Origin: Echinometra lucunter
Lineage: Eukaryota > Echinodermata > Echinoidea > Camarodonta > Echinometridae
DNA length: 64,000 nt
Assembly (NCBI GenBank): GCA_029962745.1
Contig: CM057171.1
Span: 1,994,881 to 2,058,880 of the forward strand
Direction of reading: 5' to 3'
This document shows, piece by piece, positions 23,006-37,300 of this stretch. Position 1 is the first letter of the stretch. Each line of letters starts with the position of its first letter. Made by a program: the position numbers and the translations under genes. The notes beneath the pieces were generated by a model, which did not search any database, was not told the DNA's origin, and worked only from the letters and a program-made list of their open reading frames with translations.

Positions 23006-25128
23006 AGTAGAGATGGTAGTGGTAGTAGAAGTAGGGTGATGGGGTAGAAGTGAAGTGGTAGTAGTAGTAGAAGTAGGTTGACAGGTGGTAATAGAGGAGG
23101 TGGAGGTAGTAGGAGTTAAGGTGATGGAGGTAGTGGAACTAGGATAACAGGGGTAATAGAAGCAATAGAGATAGTAAAGTAAAATGGCAGGGGATAGTAG
23201 AGGTGATAGAGAAAGGATGACGGGGGTAGTAGAGGTGATAGAGGGAGCAGAAGTAGGATGACAGGGGGTAATAGAGGTGATGGGGTAGTAGGATGACAGG
23301 TGGTAGTAGAGGTGATGGGGTAGTAGAAGTAGGATGACAGGGGATAGTAGAGGTGACAGAGGTAGTACATGTAGGGTGACAGGGCCTAGAGTAAGTGCAA
23401 TAGGGGTAGTAGAAGTAGGATGACAGGGAGTAGTAGGAGCGATAGGGTAGTAGGGTGACGGGGGTAATGAAAGTGGTAGAAGTAGTACAAATATGATGGG
23501 GGTAGTAGGTGATAGCGGTAGAAATATGAAGGGGCAGTAGGAGAGGAGGTGGAGGCAGAAGTAGGATGATGGGGGGGGGGGGGGGTAGTAGAGATGGTAG
23601 TGGTAGTAGAAGTTGGGTGATTGGGGGTAGTAGAGGTGATAGAGGTAGTAGAAGTAATAATAATAAATAATATGCAACATTTATATAGCGCTTAATACAA
23701 ATGTTTCTAAGCGCTGCATATCATTACCCTGGCTTTAGCATGGCTGCCCTGATCAGGCGCTCGAGCATTCAAGGAATTTCTTCCTACCGGGTACCCATTT
23801 ACTACACCTGGGTGGAGAGTGACAAATGTAGATAAACGTCTTGCCAAAGGACGCGAATGCAGCGGTGGGATTTGAACCCCAGACCCTGTGGTTCAAAGTC
23901 CGGAGACTTATCCACTGATCCACAACACCTCTAAGTAGAGTTAGAGGGTAGTAGAGGTGATAGAGGTAGTAAAAGTAGGGTGGCAGAGTTATTAGAGCTA
24001 GTATAAGTAGGATGACAGGGGTAATAGGAGGTGGAGGTAGTAGAAGTTGGATGACAGGGGTAGTGAACATGATAAAAGTAGTGGAAAGGTGATAGGGGTA
24101 GTAGAGGTGATAGCGGCTGTAGAAGTGATGAAAGTGATAGGAATAGAAATGGGTAGTAGATTTGATGGAGGCATAAGAAGTATGCTGACAGGGGGTAGTA
24201 GATGTGATAGGGGTAGTAGCAGGATTACGGGGGTATAAGAGATTATAGTGGTAGTAGAAGTGGGTGACAGGGCATAGTACGGGTGATAGGGGTAGTAGTA
24301 GGGTGTTGGCGGTAGTGGAGGTTATAGAAGTATACAATTATGATGGGGGTAGTAGAGGTGATAGCGGTAGCAGTAGTAGTAGTAGGATGACGGGGTAATG
24401 AAAGTGAAACAAGGAGAAATAGGGTGATTGGGGGTAGTAGAGGTGATAGAGGTAGTAGAAGTAGGGTTATGAGGGTAGTAGAGGTAATAGAGGTAGTAGA
24501 AGTAGGGTGGCAGAGGTATTAAAGGTTAATAGAGCTAGTATAAGCAGGATGACAGGGGGTAATAGAGGAGGTGGAGGTAGTAGAAGTAGGATAACAGGGG
24601 TAGTGAACATGATAAAAGTAGTAGAAAGGTGATATGGGTAGTAGAGGTGATAAAGGTATAAGAAGTAGGCTGACAGGGGGTAGTAGATGTGATAGGGGTA
24701 GTAGTAGTAGGATGACAGGGGTATAAGAGATTGTAGTGGTAGTAGAAGTAGGGTGACAGGGCATAGTAGGGGTGAGAGGGGTAAAGTAGTACTGTGACGG
24801 CGGTAGTAGAGTTTATAGAAGTAGTAGTAGGGTGACAGGGGTAGTAGAAGTGATAGAGGTAGTAGAAGTAGGGTGACAGGGGTAGTAGGGGTGAAAGAGG
24901 TAGTAGAAGTAGGGTGACGAGGGTAGTAGAGGTGATAGAGTTAGTAGAAGTGGGATTACAGGGGTAGTAGAGGTGATAGAAGTAGCAGAAGTAGGATTAC
25001 AGGGGTAGTAGAGGTGATTGAGGCAGAAGTAGGATGACAGCGGTTAGAAAAGGTGGTAAATACCAGTGGTAGGAATGGAGTATGACAATACATGTATAGA
25101 TGTAGGATGGTAGCAGAATTAGAATAGA
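23006..25128 (-). repeat. ~42-bp minisatellite
   Basis: Degenerate tandem units containing GTAGTAGAGGTGATAGAGG and TAGTAGAAGTAGGGTGACAG, about 41-42 bp each. A unit length near a multiple of three leaves a long stop-free frame on the minus strand, which is not a gene. A SINE interrupts the array at 23,655-23,932. The array probably caused the assembly break beside it. Confidence 0.85.
23655..23932 (-). mobile_element. tRNA-derived SINE inside the minisatellite
   Basis: Reading the minus strand: tRNA-like head with TGGATCAGTGGATAAGTCTC and B box GGGTTCAAATCCC, then CTACATTTGTCACTCTCCA, then a tail with AGCGCTTAG, AAGCGCTATATAAATG and an ATT-rich end. The tail is related to that of 8421-8763 although the bodies differ. 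Confidence 0.75.
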
Positions 25129-28100
25129 TGACACACACACTCATGCTCCACACACTCATGCTCAAGCCCTCAATAAAGCAGTGAAAAATATTTTGGAACT
25201 GGTTGTGAAAGCTCATTTATTTACAATTTATTGAAGATAATCATCTGTTTCTCAGTACTTATTCAGCTGGGTTTAATGTATATTACAGATAAAGAACAAT
25301 AACAAAATAAGCATAATACATCAAGCATATGGGTTACAATTGTATTTGTATCTATTTTTTACTTGTGTATATTTGTTTTTTTTTATATCCATATCATTTT
25401 TTTCTAATCATTAAAATTAATCAATGATCATAAACATAAATCATATTTTGACATTTATTTTTCATCATGCAGATCAATCTCATTTGTATCCTTATTTACA
25501 TTTAAGACATAAATCTCAATGTTCGATCATCTTTCTGAAATTGCATAAATATTGCACCGAAATAATTCAATGCCTTATGACATCCAGGGGCGCCTATCCT
25601 TGGTGAAAGAAGGGGGCTGACGTCACAATCACAAGACCATGATGAACTGTGTTTTATACTGATGGTCATACATATTTTAATCCAATGAATGATTTTGCCC
25701 CAAATATTTTAGATTGATCGGCACCCCTGCCCACATTGACATAATAGCATGTCACAAAAAACAATATCTTTGACAAACAACTGTCATGTGGGTAATATAC
25801 AGCACAAAAAATGAGCTGTCACCATGGTTGCAGGTGGCAAGTGTAGTATATTTTGATATAAGCTGCACTAACGTACAGACTATGGATTGATAGGGTGTTT
25901 CGCCTGCAAAATTGGAAAACAGCATTGAACAATGCTATTTCAGACTATGCATTATGTTGTTGGACAAAATTAATGAAATTAGGCCAAAGAAATATGTTGT
26001 TTTAATTTTAACCACTATAAAGTTTTTGACAGCATTTTAGATGGGGAGGGAGAAGGTTGTTTTTATTTTTAAAATTACCATTTAATCAAAGGGGTATTAG
26101 GGTAGGGAAATTCTGCCCCTCCCTATTCAGTTGAAGCTGTTAAAATTGGGATGAGGTACATAATTGCCCCTCCCCACTAGCACACTTTTGGAGGAGTGGC
26201 ACTGCATATATATGCCTTTTTCTCCTCCCTAACAGATGTGCACATAAGTGGATACACCGATGGGGGAGGGGCCCAACACTTTCAGCTGACAATAGATAAT
26301 GGGAGGAGCAAATGATTGTTACTCCTCCCTATCTGCTGTGTACGTGACTGGTTTACAGGAGGGGAGGCGACCAGTTTGATGCATCTTGGACAGCCCCTCT
26401 GGGTTTGTACTCCATCGGATCAGGGTGGGGTATGTCGTATCCCTGTCCTCTAATCCCTTAAGCTTCACTGGGAGGGGCCTATTTTTTTTATTTATTTTTT
26501 TTTCTTTCATTTTTTCTTTTTTTTTTTGGAAGTCCCTACCCTACTCCCTTCATTTTTTTTCCATTTCATTTTTTCCGGTTTTTTCTTTCGTTTTCGTTTA
26601 TATTTTCCTCTTTTAAAAAAATATTTTTTCCCTCCATTTCCTTTTCCCCTTTTTTCTTATACTTTTGATATATGTGGGGCAAATTTTCCTTCCTTCTCCC
26701 TCATAAGTTTTAGAAAGGTTATCGATCATACAGCACCTACTAAGTGCTCTGCTCATGTTTTATAACATGCTAAAATGATGCAAATGCAAATTGACACTTG
26801 CAAGTTTCTGACAAAATGGCCAAAATACCCTTGCCCCAAGGGGAGGGGTAAATGTTGAGTTCCAAAAACAAAGTTAAGTATATCTACTTTGCCACCTGCA
26901 AAACAAAAAAAAAAGGGTAAAGAATAAAGAAAAGTGCAGGTATTTCAATGCTAAACCATCCACTGTAGAAAAGTGACTTAAGATATATCTATCCTAGGAT
27001 GCACTACCAAGAGAGTTTGTGTTATTACAACCGCAAATCAATTCTTTGCGGAAATGTGCAGCAAAACAGACTGCATTGGCTGCTGCACTAAAGCAAGTAT
27101 GAGAGAAAAAAAGTTATGCATCTTCATAATCATCATCTACAAATTCGATTTTTTAGGGAGAATGAATGATAAATGATTATGGAAGAAACATTGTTCCCTT
27201 ATTAACGCTCTCCCATGGCTTTTTCTTTAAAGCAGTTACTAGTATATGAAAAATAGCTACTACTAATACAAGTAAGTTGTAGTATAAAAAAAAAAATCTT
27301 CAGCAAATACATGCTTTCTTATAACTATACAGTGGATGGCACTATACCAGTCATTCATTCTTTTAACCATGGAGTTCAAGATATAAAAAGTTTTATTAAA
27401 AAAGGAATGAAGGTTGTACCCTCTAGGTAAACCTATATGTAAACCATACCATTATTTGATGACCATATTACTATGCCATTTTGTCATCTACAGTGTATTA
27501 ATTTATGTTCTAATAAACATAAAAGCTTACTATTTAGTCTTTACTATTGGCAATCATGCAATTTCCATCATAACAGTTTTTACATCAATGATGAAAAAAC
27601 ACAAAATATAGTAGGCCTACACAAATATTACAAACAGGCTAGAAGTATCTTGCCTGTTAAAAAACAGTGAGAGAAGCAGACTGCTTTAAAATGTCCTCAC
27701 TGAAAAATATAAAGTTGAATATGGTATGGTTAAAAGAATGAATGCAATTTAAGGGTATAGCTACACTTGTGACATTTCCTAACTCACCTGTTAAACACAC
27801 TTTGTACACGTATAACCTATGGTTTATCAAAAATATGAGCTTTTTCAGTAACTATAGCACTCATATTGATATTGAAAATGATTTGTTACATGCTACATGC
27901 TATATCAAATGACAAAATGTGACATTTATACAATCAAAATTATTTTGCAATCATCCCTTCATGTTTTATTCACTTGATTTACATGCTTTATTGATAAACA
28001 ATGAGAAAACCACACTGGCATATTTCTACTGGAACTACTATGCTTTTACCTATTTTTTTCACTTTATTTCAAATTTTTCATCAATTTGTTTTCCCTAGTG

Positions 28101-28685
28101 TTTTTTTTTTCTTTCTGCATATTGCATTCATGCCATAATTATCAAAGAGTAGTACCATTTTTTAAAAAAACTTTGTATTGTTTTCAATCATTTTTTGCTG
28201 TTTTTTTTTAAATAGAGACATGCTTTTTTTAAAATAGAGACATGTTTTCCTTTTGTTTTTATTTCCTTTCCTTTGCTTTCTTTCTTTTCTTTCATTTATA
28301 TAACAATCATGCCATATTGAAATAATTATTAAAGGCAATGGAAAGTCAAGTAAACAAATTCATCTATTAGATTACAAACTAAAAATCTAGTGATAAAGCA
28401 CACATCATATCAATATAAATTCAAGAAATCATTTCAAACTCAATGGAATTAAGTAGTCTGTACAGTATTTTTCTTCAAATGGAAATAGAGAAATATTTTC
28501 TCCTGAGAAAAATAAAATAAGGAGGTGGAAGGTTTTTGCCTGCAATGTCCCACTTGCAATGTAATTTTTGAAAAAAAATTCTAAGACATTAATAGAAAAG
28601 TTTCATCTTTAGCAAAGCAAGGAGTTGGTATGTATGGCATTATGATACACAATTTTGATTTATTTTCTATTCATTAATTGAACTG

Positions 28686-28827
28686 AACAACTTTGATTAC
28701 ATTTCCACGTCTGGAAATGAAAACAAGTTGCTGATGAAAGAGGGTTTACTCACCCACGTCTGGGTTCGTACACCCTATTCCATCTTCAAGACAAGTTTAC
28801 ATATGCACGTCTGCATATGCAAACTTG
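28686..28827 (-). ncRNA. Array of three GACG-loop hairpins, right arm
   Basis: Counterpart of 18,802-18,945. All three CACGTCTG apices (CAGACGTG on the minus strand) are unchanged. The outer stem of hairpin 3 carries changes, but one turns G-C into G-U and pairing is kept over eight positions. Another change falls in the internal loop of hairpin 2. Confidence 0.6.
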
Positions 28828-30257
28828 CTAAAATAGTTGAAGGCATTTTGAAATTAATATTTGTGTGCACTTCATACCAAGTCATTTGTCATGCATAATT
28901 CCTGATTCATGTACAGGACAGCAGGGGGGAATGATCCTCTGTTGCCTTAGATTAAGTTCCATCTTGGGCCCACAGATGGAAATTAATCTCAGGTTGATAA
29001 ACTTTTTTTTCCTGAAAGCTAACAGTCTGGACTGTCTCAGCCTAAACATTGCAATTGGGATGCATTCTGAAATTTCAATTTATCTATTTCATTTATTATT
29101 CTTATTTTTTATTTTTATTTATTTATTTATTATTATTATTTTTTTTTTTTTTGGGGGGGGGGGGGGGTCTTTTTATAAATCAATTTAACTTCAATTTCAT
29201 CTATATATCGTTCTATTTTGCATGCATGGAAACAGCTGTACGACGAGTCCCATGCTTGAATGATTTTTTTAAAATGCAAATAAACTAATAAATGTATTAA
29301 AATTGTCACATATGTTAAAATATTGAAATATTTTCTGACACTACTAGGGTTTTCACTCTTTTGTATTTATATATCAAAACTTGTAAATAGTGCACTAAAA
29401 ATTGGACTTTACCATGTTTACAGCTCTAGGGTTGCTTAAGATGAACTTACAATATATAAACATACCAAGAGACAAATTACAAAGGTGATCATAAGAGTGA
29501 AAAAGAAGTCATTGAATATTACATCATTCAATATAAGCTATGAATAGGATAGAATAAATGGAACAGGATATGCAACCAACTTTCTATTCCCATTGTAATC
29601 ATGTATCAACTATTATCATTTCAAGTCAACAAGTGGAATATTCATTATTTCCTAAAACTGGTGAAACAGTTTTTCTCAGTCATAAATATCATGGCAGGAA
29701 TTGTCCTACAATAACACTTGTTCATACCAGGAATTTTATTTTCATATCAACATGCCCATCGTATACTGAAGACTATGCTAATGCTTCTTCATATCAGGAA
29801 ATAGAGAAATTCTATCACAAGTTCAATATGATATGCAAGAATTTTATGGCTTTGTTGTTTGTGATTGTTGTTTTTGTAAAGTTAGTTTGTTGCAGGTTGT
29901 CATAGTTTTTGTATTTATTTTATTTGTTTTAGTGTTAAATTACAGGAATGAATGTTTCAGGATATTTCTTCCCTTTCATCAGAGTGATTGCATAAGTACT
30001 ACTCCTACACTAGCTTTCATAAAACTGAATAAAAGTAAAATAAAGTGAAATGAAGGGAAATAAAGTAAAAATTATTCATTACAATCAATCAAGTTACCTA
30101 TGAAATTGATAAAATCCTAAATAAGTAATGACCCCCCCTCAAAAAAGGCCCCCTCCCCAAAATAATAACCCCCCCAAAAACTCCAGTTCTGGCTATGAAT
30201 CAGTATTCTTACAAGTAAGCTATTAAAAAGGAGTTGAGTTGCCTCAGTATGGAAGGG

Positions 30258-30651
30258 AGTTGGCCTTATGCAGTCGCTAAAGCCACTGCCTGTCGAACCA
30301 ACTATAGTGGGTCCAGTCCCCCCCCCCCCCCCCCTCTCTGGGAATGACTGAAACCTGCCCTGTGTGATATCAAGTGCCCCTTCCCATTTTCCCTGTTCCA
30401 CAGACTTGGGCTATAAGGGGAAAACATTCTGCCCCTCGGATATAATAGGATGTTAAATGAAGTCCCGTCTGAAGGAAAGTGGCCACCTTTGCATGCAAGG
30501 ACCCACCGCACTAGTCGAAAAGGTGGGGGGGGGGGGGGGGAGACAGTGTAATGGTACACCTGCACATCCCAGTTAGTTATATCGGGAGGAGAGACCCGAG
30601 GGTCACAATGCATAAGTTCACTTCCCCCTCCCAAGGGAAGGTGCCGCCAAT
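30258..30651 (+). mobile_element. SINE of the TTTGGCG family, right arm, empty MITE site
   Basis: Uninterrupted counterpart of 16,612-17,424. The sequence GGATGTTAAATGAAGTCCCG preserves the pre-insertion target. Confidence 0.7.
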
Positions 30652-30913
30652 TACTTAATAATAATCATAAGAAAAGAGGGGAATTATTCCTGCTTCAACT
30701 TTGAAAGAATAAAGATTGTAGGAAGGGGTAAAATCATTCATCTAAAAATCTGAATCAGAAATCACGCAAGGAAATCAAAAGCTTATGAATAATTAAGGGA
30801 AGCAAAGTTTTGTTTTGAATCTCACATTCAAACAAACATAATGGTATACTAATCTTTGCTGTATCTATTTTCAGGCCATATACACAGGTAAATTATAAAA
30901 ATGATATATGCAA

Positions 30914-31150
30914 TGATCTGATGATAACAGACAAGAGGCTCATGGCTTATAGCCATTACCCTAGTCACAACGGAGCATCCTAAGTAATTAGCCCTCAAGC
31001 ATATCAAGTGCTCATTACACCTGGGTGGAGAGTGGCAGATGTAGACTAATGTCATACCTGAGGACATTAGAGTCTGGCTGGGATTTGAACCCAATAACTT
31101 ATAATCTGCGGTCCGGAGACATATCCACTAGACCACCACACATCTGCAGT
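30914..31150 (-). mobile_element. tRNA-derived SINE, second type, right arm
   Basis: Reverse-complement counterpart of 16,091-16,320 at the equivalent position, with B box complement GGGATTTGAACCC. Confidence 0.7.
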
Positions 31151-31546
31151 GCCAGCATAAAGAGAATTAAACTGAGAGAGGGGAATACTTGTTTCGAATC
31201 TGATACACAACAGTCACTAGGAAAATCTCCACTGAAAGTAGCTTGACAATAAAGGCAATAGGATTAATTCTGGTTTTGTAACTGATTAACAGTACTGAAA
31301 CAATTAATTCTGTCTTTGAGCTATCCTTCAGAGTAAATGGAAGCTTTTCTGATTAAAAGTATCGAACAGTATAAAGCAGTTATTCATCAGAAACATAGTG
31401 AGGAAATTGTGCTTTTAATCTGATACGGTATTCAGAGAAGCTGAAAGTCTGAAATATGGGAAGTCATTTACATAACTGCAATGCAGAGACAGAGAAAGAA
31501 ATAACACTCCCACTTAATCTCACAAAAGAAAAGAGAGTGTTAAGGT

Positions 31547-31753
31547 GGTATCTCACCGGCCTGGAAACTAGTTCACGACTATAGTCTCCGCTGGTTGCGG
31601 AGACGTCTCCTCAACTTCCCCACCATGTCTTCACGAGACTAGCCGGGTCTCCTGGGAGTCGAGGGAATTTCAAACATGTTTGATTTTTGAGACTTTTTCC
31701 AGTTTCCATCAGGTCTCAGAGACGTCACTGCGACGTTTCTCCCAGTGAGATAC
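31547..31753. mobile_element. Fold-back element rich in GAGAC motifs, right arm
   Basis: Mirror of 15,486-15,688, beginning TATCTCACCGGCCTGGAAAC and ending CCCAGTGAGATA. Its slightly better preserved ends support reading TATCTCAC as the terminal motif. Confidence 0.55.
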
Positions 31754-31759
31754 AGTAAT

Positions 31760-33120
31760 TACAATTTCTTTGAATTTCATAGAAGGAAATCTGGAATATG
31801 ATTAGAACACATACAAGGGAAAGGTAAAAGATTTCACTTTTAAATGTGATTTGCACTCCTCAAGGCAATACATCATCATTGTAATGCAGAGAAAGATGAT
31901 GCAAGTAGCTGAAGAAATAAATAGAGAAAGAGAGAGAGAGAGAGAGCGAAATGAATTTTTCTGCTTGGCATCTAATGACAGAGCTATCAAACTGGAAATC
32001 GCACATTATAAAGACAAAGATCTGAAAAAATTTCATTTTTTCACATCTGATGTACTATATTCCAGTGAATTATTCAAAATTGCTGAAGCTTAATGCAGAA
32101 AGAGATGAAATATGAATATGAAGAGAAAGAATGTAGTCAATAAATTGGTTCTTTGGATTTTTTTTTTCAACGAGTAAGAAAATCCGAAATACCAAGATGC
32201 TAGTGTGAATATGTTAAGCTTTTGTTACATAACTAGAGAACAAATTTGAATCTGACATACAGAATTCAATGGAGCAAATCTAGAGTTGAATTACAGAGAA
32301 AAATAAATTGGTGCAATTAAACAGAAATTCACCTTTTTAAACACAACCTCTGAAACTTACATGTATTAATCGAAAGGAGAGATAGTCGTTACTACTTTAA
32401 CAAATTAGCTTGACGTATGTGCTGCCCTACTTTGGCAAAAGGAAGCAAGTGACATATCAATCCTATTTGAGGTTGCAATATTGTAATATTTTACCAAGCA
32501 TGCTCTTCTTCTGGGCAAAATAATGCATGACTCATCTGGCTAAGATATGGTAGGCAAGACATCATGGTATTGCATTGACTTCAGTTAACTGACAGATATA
32601 TCTTGCTCTTTTACAGGAAATGTCTGTTTTGTCTCTTGCTTCCTTTTGCAAAAATATAATGCTGGGAGCCCGTATATATATATTGCAAGTGTCGCAACCC
32701 GTTCTTAGACAACCCATAGGGACACTGTTGTGGAATTAACACGGATTTCAATGGAATGTCCACAGAATTTGGACTTTGACAATTTTGAGAAACTGGTCCC
32801 AAATGTGCAGAACCAACATAAACGAAAAATAGGGATGAAAATTGATTTGGAAAATCTAATTAAGATGTGAATAGGATAAAAAATCTAAACACTTTTCCTT
32901 TTCTTTTCTTCTCTAAATAAAATTTCATACGGTCAACCCCTACTATTTTGCTTCATGAAGATTCCATCATAATTTGGAAAAAAAAAATTATATAAAAAGC
33001 TTAGCTTTCCTCGTAAAACCACATTGTTAGAAAAATAAATAAAAAAGAACATGGAGATCATGGGTACCAAGTCTATCAAAACTTTTACATTCTGGGCTAA
33101 ATCTAGGAAAACAGAACTGC
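31760..33120. other. Right-arm non-coding stretch
   Basis: Mirror of about 14,130-15,480. Contains a GA microsatellite near 31,926-31,946 and otherwise only AT-rich sequence without genes. Confidence 0.5.
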
Positions 33121-33126
33121 AACTGG

Positions 33127-33308
33127 TGTCATGACATCACGGGAAATGCTAAGCTCTAAAAAAAAAAAAAAAAAAGATCACCTGACTGGGCGTGCCGTTC
33201 ACCTACAATTTAAGGGACAGGACCCCGTAGGCACATTATTCACAGGTCACCATCTCCCAGCCAGGGATTAAACCTAAACTAAACTTGGAAGTTATGACCA
33301 CGAGATAG
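33127..33308 (-). repeat. Fold-back structured element, copy 5, right arm
   Basis: Counterpart of 13,947-14,130. Read on the minus strand, the stem is CCTGGCTGGG against CCCAGTCAGG. It differs from the left-arm copy at three stem positions, yet every position still pairs. Confidence 0.65.
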
Positions 33309-34330
33309 CTGGAAAGCATTTCAAATTGATGGCCAACTTGTCCTGGAATGTGATTTGAGATGGTCGAGTTCTTGATACAGTCAAGCACAGTTTGGGTGAC
33401 CACTAACTAGATCTTGCTTCTCAAACAAGGGGGGTCTTGTCTGGTAGAACATCAGCCAGCTCAACAGTAGGATGAAGGAAGAAATGGTGTCAATGATGCA
33501 ACATCTCTTGACTCAATGCCACATTGTTCATCTTCGGCAGAGTGCTTTGTTGGTAGTGGTTGAAGTAACTTCAAAAGTACTATTCCCCCCCCCCCCCCAA
33601 GCGTAAAATGTACTCCCAGTGATGATGTATATCGCAAAATTAAGTAACTAGGTTAGCCCAGAATGTAAATACGTTTGGTAATGTCTTGGCAATACAGAGA
33701 TACCATGATTAAAACAATTATCTGATGATGATAATCTAATCACAAGATGCTCTGTTTTCATCTTTCATGCATGTAGAGTACTCAGATGCTTTCGGAACCT
33801 CCGCCCCCCCCCCCAAAAAAATCCCCGGATTACTGCACACACTTTCATTTAACATTCATGAAGAATGAAATGAAAAGGGAAAAAGTCAAGAAAGAGCTTT
33901 CCTGCACATTTGTTTCCTTTTCCTTTTTAAACCAATTACTAAATCATGCTCATGCTCATGCTCATGTACAGTATCAAGAAAAATAAAAGCTAGGGGCAGA
34001 TCTATAATTTGTTGAACAAAATGGACGTTATTCTTAAATGTCTAGGTAAGTAAAAGAGGATAATGATAATGTTTAAAAAGTTTGTATCCCCTTTTTCATG
34101 CCGTTTTAAAAATACTGTATAGTGTTATGTAATCACGACTAACAGTGAGAATAATTCCTATTTTAAAGGGAACCAACATCATCAGGTTTTTGAATTAAAA
34201 AAAGAGAAAACAAACACATCAGCTAACATTTGGCATGTTTGGACGAAATCAGACACAAGAAAGCAAATTTTAAAAAAATGTTTATGTGTGTACACAAACC
34301 ATCCGAAAAATAGATACTAGTGATTACATG

Positions 34331-37300
34331 ATTTCTCTAATGGTCATGAAATTCACGAAAACCTATATTAAACCCTATTTTTATCTTCAGAAAAAAGGGG
34401 AAAATGAATAAAAGCCTATACCAGGCTGGGCGTGCCGGCCCCGTAGGCTCATCATTCACAGGTCACCATCTCCCAGCCAGGCAATACCTACACTAAATAC
34501 CATGACCACTAGAGAAATCAGTAACTCACAAAGACTTTAAAAAAAAACAGCTCGTAATAGAAAATTAAATTTCATACTGTCATAACTTTCTTATTGCATA
34601 ACCGATTTCTATAAATTTTTTGCTGATTTGTGTTATTCCGCCTAAGCTCTGGATTAAAAATATTACGTGAGGGTTTGGATTTCCTTTTTTTCCATTGTTT
34701 TTCTGTTTGTAGGATGGGGTAACCAATGTATTATACAAGGTTAATAGGAACAAGGGTGGCAAGGGTTTTGAACGATCTCTAGTTTAACAGGACCCGAGCA
34801 TTTTCATTAAATATCACTAGAATAAATGGAAATAGTTTGCATGATACTGTATGAATTTACATCGATGTCCCATTTTTGTTTCCTATTTATCATGATTTTA
34901 CAGTACACTATAAAAAAATGGAATTGAAATATAAAACAATGAATAATTATCTAGGAGTAAATAAAAAAAAACCTAATTTCAATTGTATTATTTGCAATAA
35001 TACAGAGAACCAATAGAATAGGATTTTTTCTTTTTTTAAATCATTTTCTGCGGACCTTCAATGTAGAACCATCAAAAAAATTAAAAGGCCAAGTGTAAAA
35101 AAATAAATTGAAAAAAAAAACTCCTTATATTCCACAAGATAGATACTAGTGGATACATGGTTTCTCTAATGGTCGTAAAATCCACGGAAACCTATACTAA
35201 GCCCTATTTTTTTTTATTTTAAAAAAGAACAAAGAAATGAAACACCTATACCAGGATGGGCGTGCCGTTCACCTACAATTTAAGGGACAAGGCCCCGTAG
35301 GCTCATCATTCACAGGTCACCATCTCCCAGCCAGGCAATACCTACACTAAATACCATGACCACCAGAGAAATCAGTAACTCACAAAAGACTTTGAAAAAC
35401 AGCTCATAATAGAAAATTAAATTTCATACTGTCATAACTTTATTGCATTTCCTGAAGGATCTTTACATCTCTTTTGTTGTTGTTTGTTCGTTTGATTTTT
35501 TTTTCATTGTTGTCTTTCTGTTTGTAGGATAGGATATTCTAATATACCATATTACAATGTGAATATAAAGGGTAGCAAAAGGTCTTTATCTCTAGTTTGA
35601 CAGGATCTGAACATTTTCATTAAATATCACTAGAATACTGTGGAAACAGTTAACATAATACTATCTATGAATTTGCATAGAAAAAATGTCTCATTTTTGT
35701 TCCTATTTATGATTTTAGTACACTATCCCCCTCCCAAAAAAATGGAATTGAAATATGAAAAAATGAATATTTTATCTAGTAGTGAATAAAACCTAATTTC
35801 AATTGTCGTGTTTGCAATTATACAGAAAACGAACAGAGGATTTTTTGTTTTTTATCAATTTCTGAGAAACATCCAAAAATGAAAGAGGCAAAGCTTAAAT
35901 AGATTAAAATTAAAAAAAAAAAAAAAAACCAAGAAACGTCTCATATTTTACAAGATATAGATACTAGTGAATACATGTTTTCTCTAGTGGTCATGAAATC
36001 CACGAAAACCTATACTAAGCCCTATTTTTTTATTTAAAAAAAGAACAAAGATATGAAACACCTATACCAGGCTGGGCGTGCCGTTCACCTACAATTTAAG
36101 GGACAAGGCCCCGTAGGCTCATCATTCACAGGTCACCATCTCCCAGCCAGGCAATACCTACACTAAATACCATGACCACCAGAGAAATCAGTAACTCACA
36201 AAAGACTTTGAAAAACAGCTCATAATAGAAAATTAAATTTCATACTGTCATAACTTTCTTATTGCATAACCGATTTCTATAAAATTTTTTTTTGCTGATC
36301 TGTGTTATTCCGCCTAAGCTCTGGGTAAAAAAATATTACGTGAGGGTTTGGATTTCCTTTAAAACATCAAATAGGTCAGATAAAGATTCTCATTTCCTGA
36401 AGGATCTTTACATCTCTTTTGTTGTTGTTTGTTCGTTTGATTTTTTTTCATTGTTGTCTTTCTGTTTGTAGGATAGGATATTCTAATATACCATATTACA
36501 ATGTGAATATAAACAAGGGTAGCAAAAGGTCTTTATCTCTAGTTTGACAGGATCTGAACATTTTCATTAAATATCACTAGAATACTGTGGAAACAGTTAA
36601 CATAATACTATCTATGAATTTGCATAGAAAAAATGTCTCATTTTTCTTCCTATTTATGATTTTAGTACACTATCCCCCTCCCAAAAAAATGGAATTGAAA
36701 TATGAAAAAATGAATATTTTATCTAGTAGTGAATAAAACCTAATTTCAATTGTCGTGTTTGCAATTATACAGAAAACGAACAGAGGATTTTTTGTTTATC
36801 AATTTCTGAGAAACATCCAAAAATGAAAGAGGCAAAGCTTAAATAGATTAAAATAAAAAAAAAAAAAAAAAGAAACGTCTCATATTTTACAAGATATAGA
36901 TACTAGTGAATACATGTTTTCTCTAGTGGTCATGAAATCCACGAAAACCTATACTAAGCCCTATTTTTTTATTTAAAAAAAGAACAAAGAAATGAAACAC
37001 CTATACCAGGCTGGGCGTGCCGTTCACCTACAATTTAAGGGACAAGGCCCCGTAGGCTCATCATTCACAGGTCACCATCTCCCAGCCAGGCAATACCTAC
37101 ACTAAATACCATGACCACTAGAGAAATCAGTAACTCAAAAAGACTTTAAAAAAACCAGCTCGTAATAGAAAATTGAATTTCATACTGTCATAACTTTCTT
37201 ATTGCATTACCGATTTCTATAATTTTTTTTGCTGATCTGTGTTATTCCACCTAAGCTCTGGGTATAAAATATTACGTGAGGGTTTGGATTTCCTTTAAAA

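Noticed and set aside
22406..23680. 424-codon minus-strand open frame across the N gap
   Set aside because: It consists of the ~42-bp minisatellite plus 500 N and has no domain.
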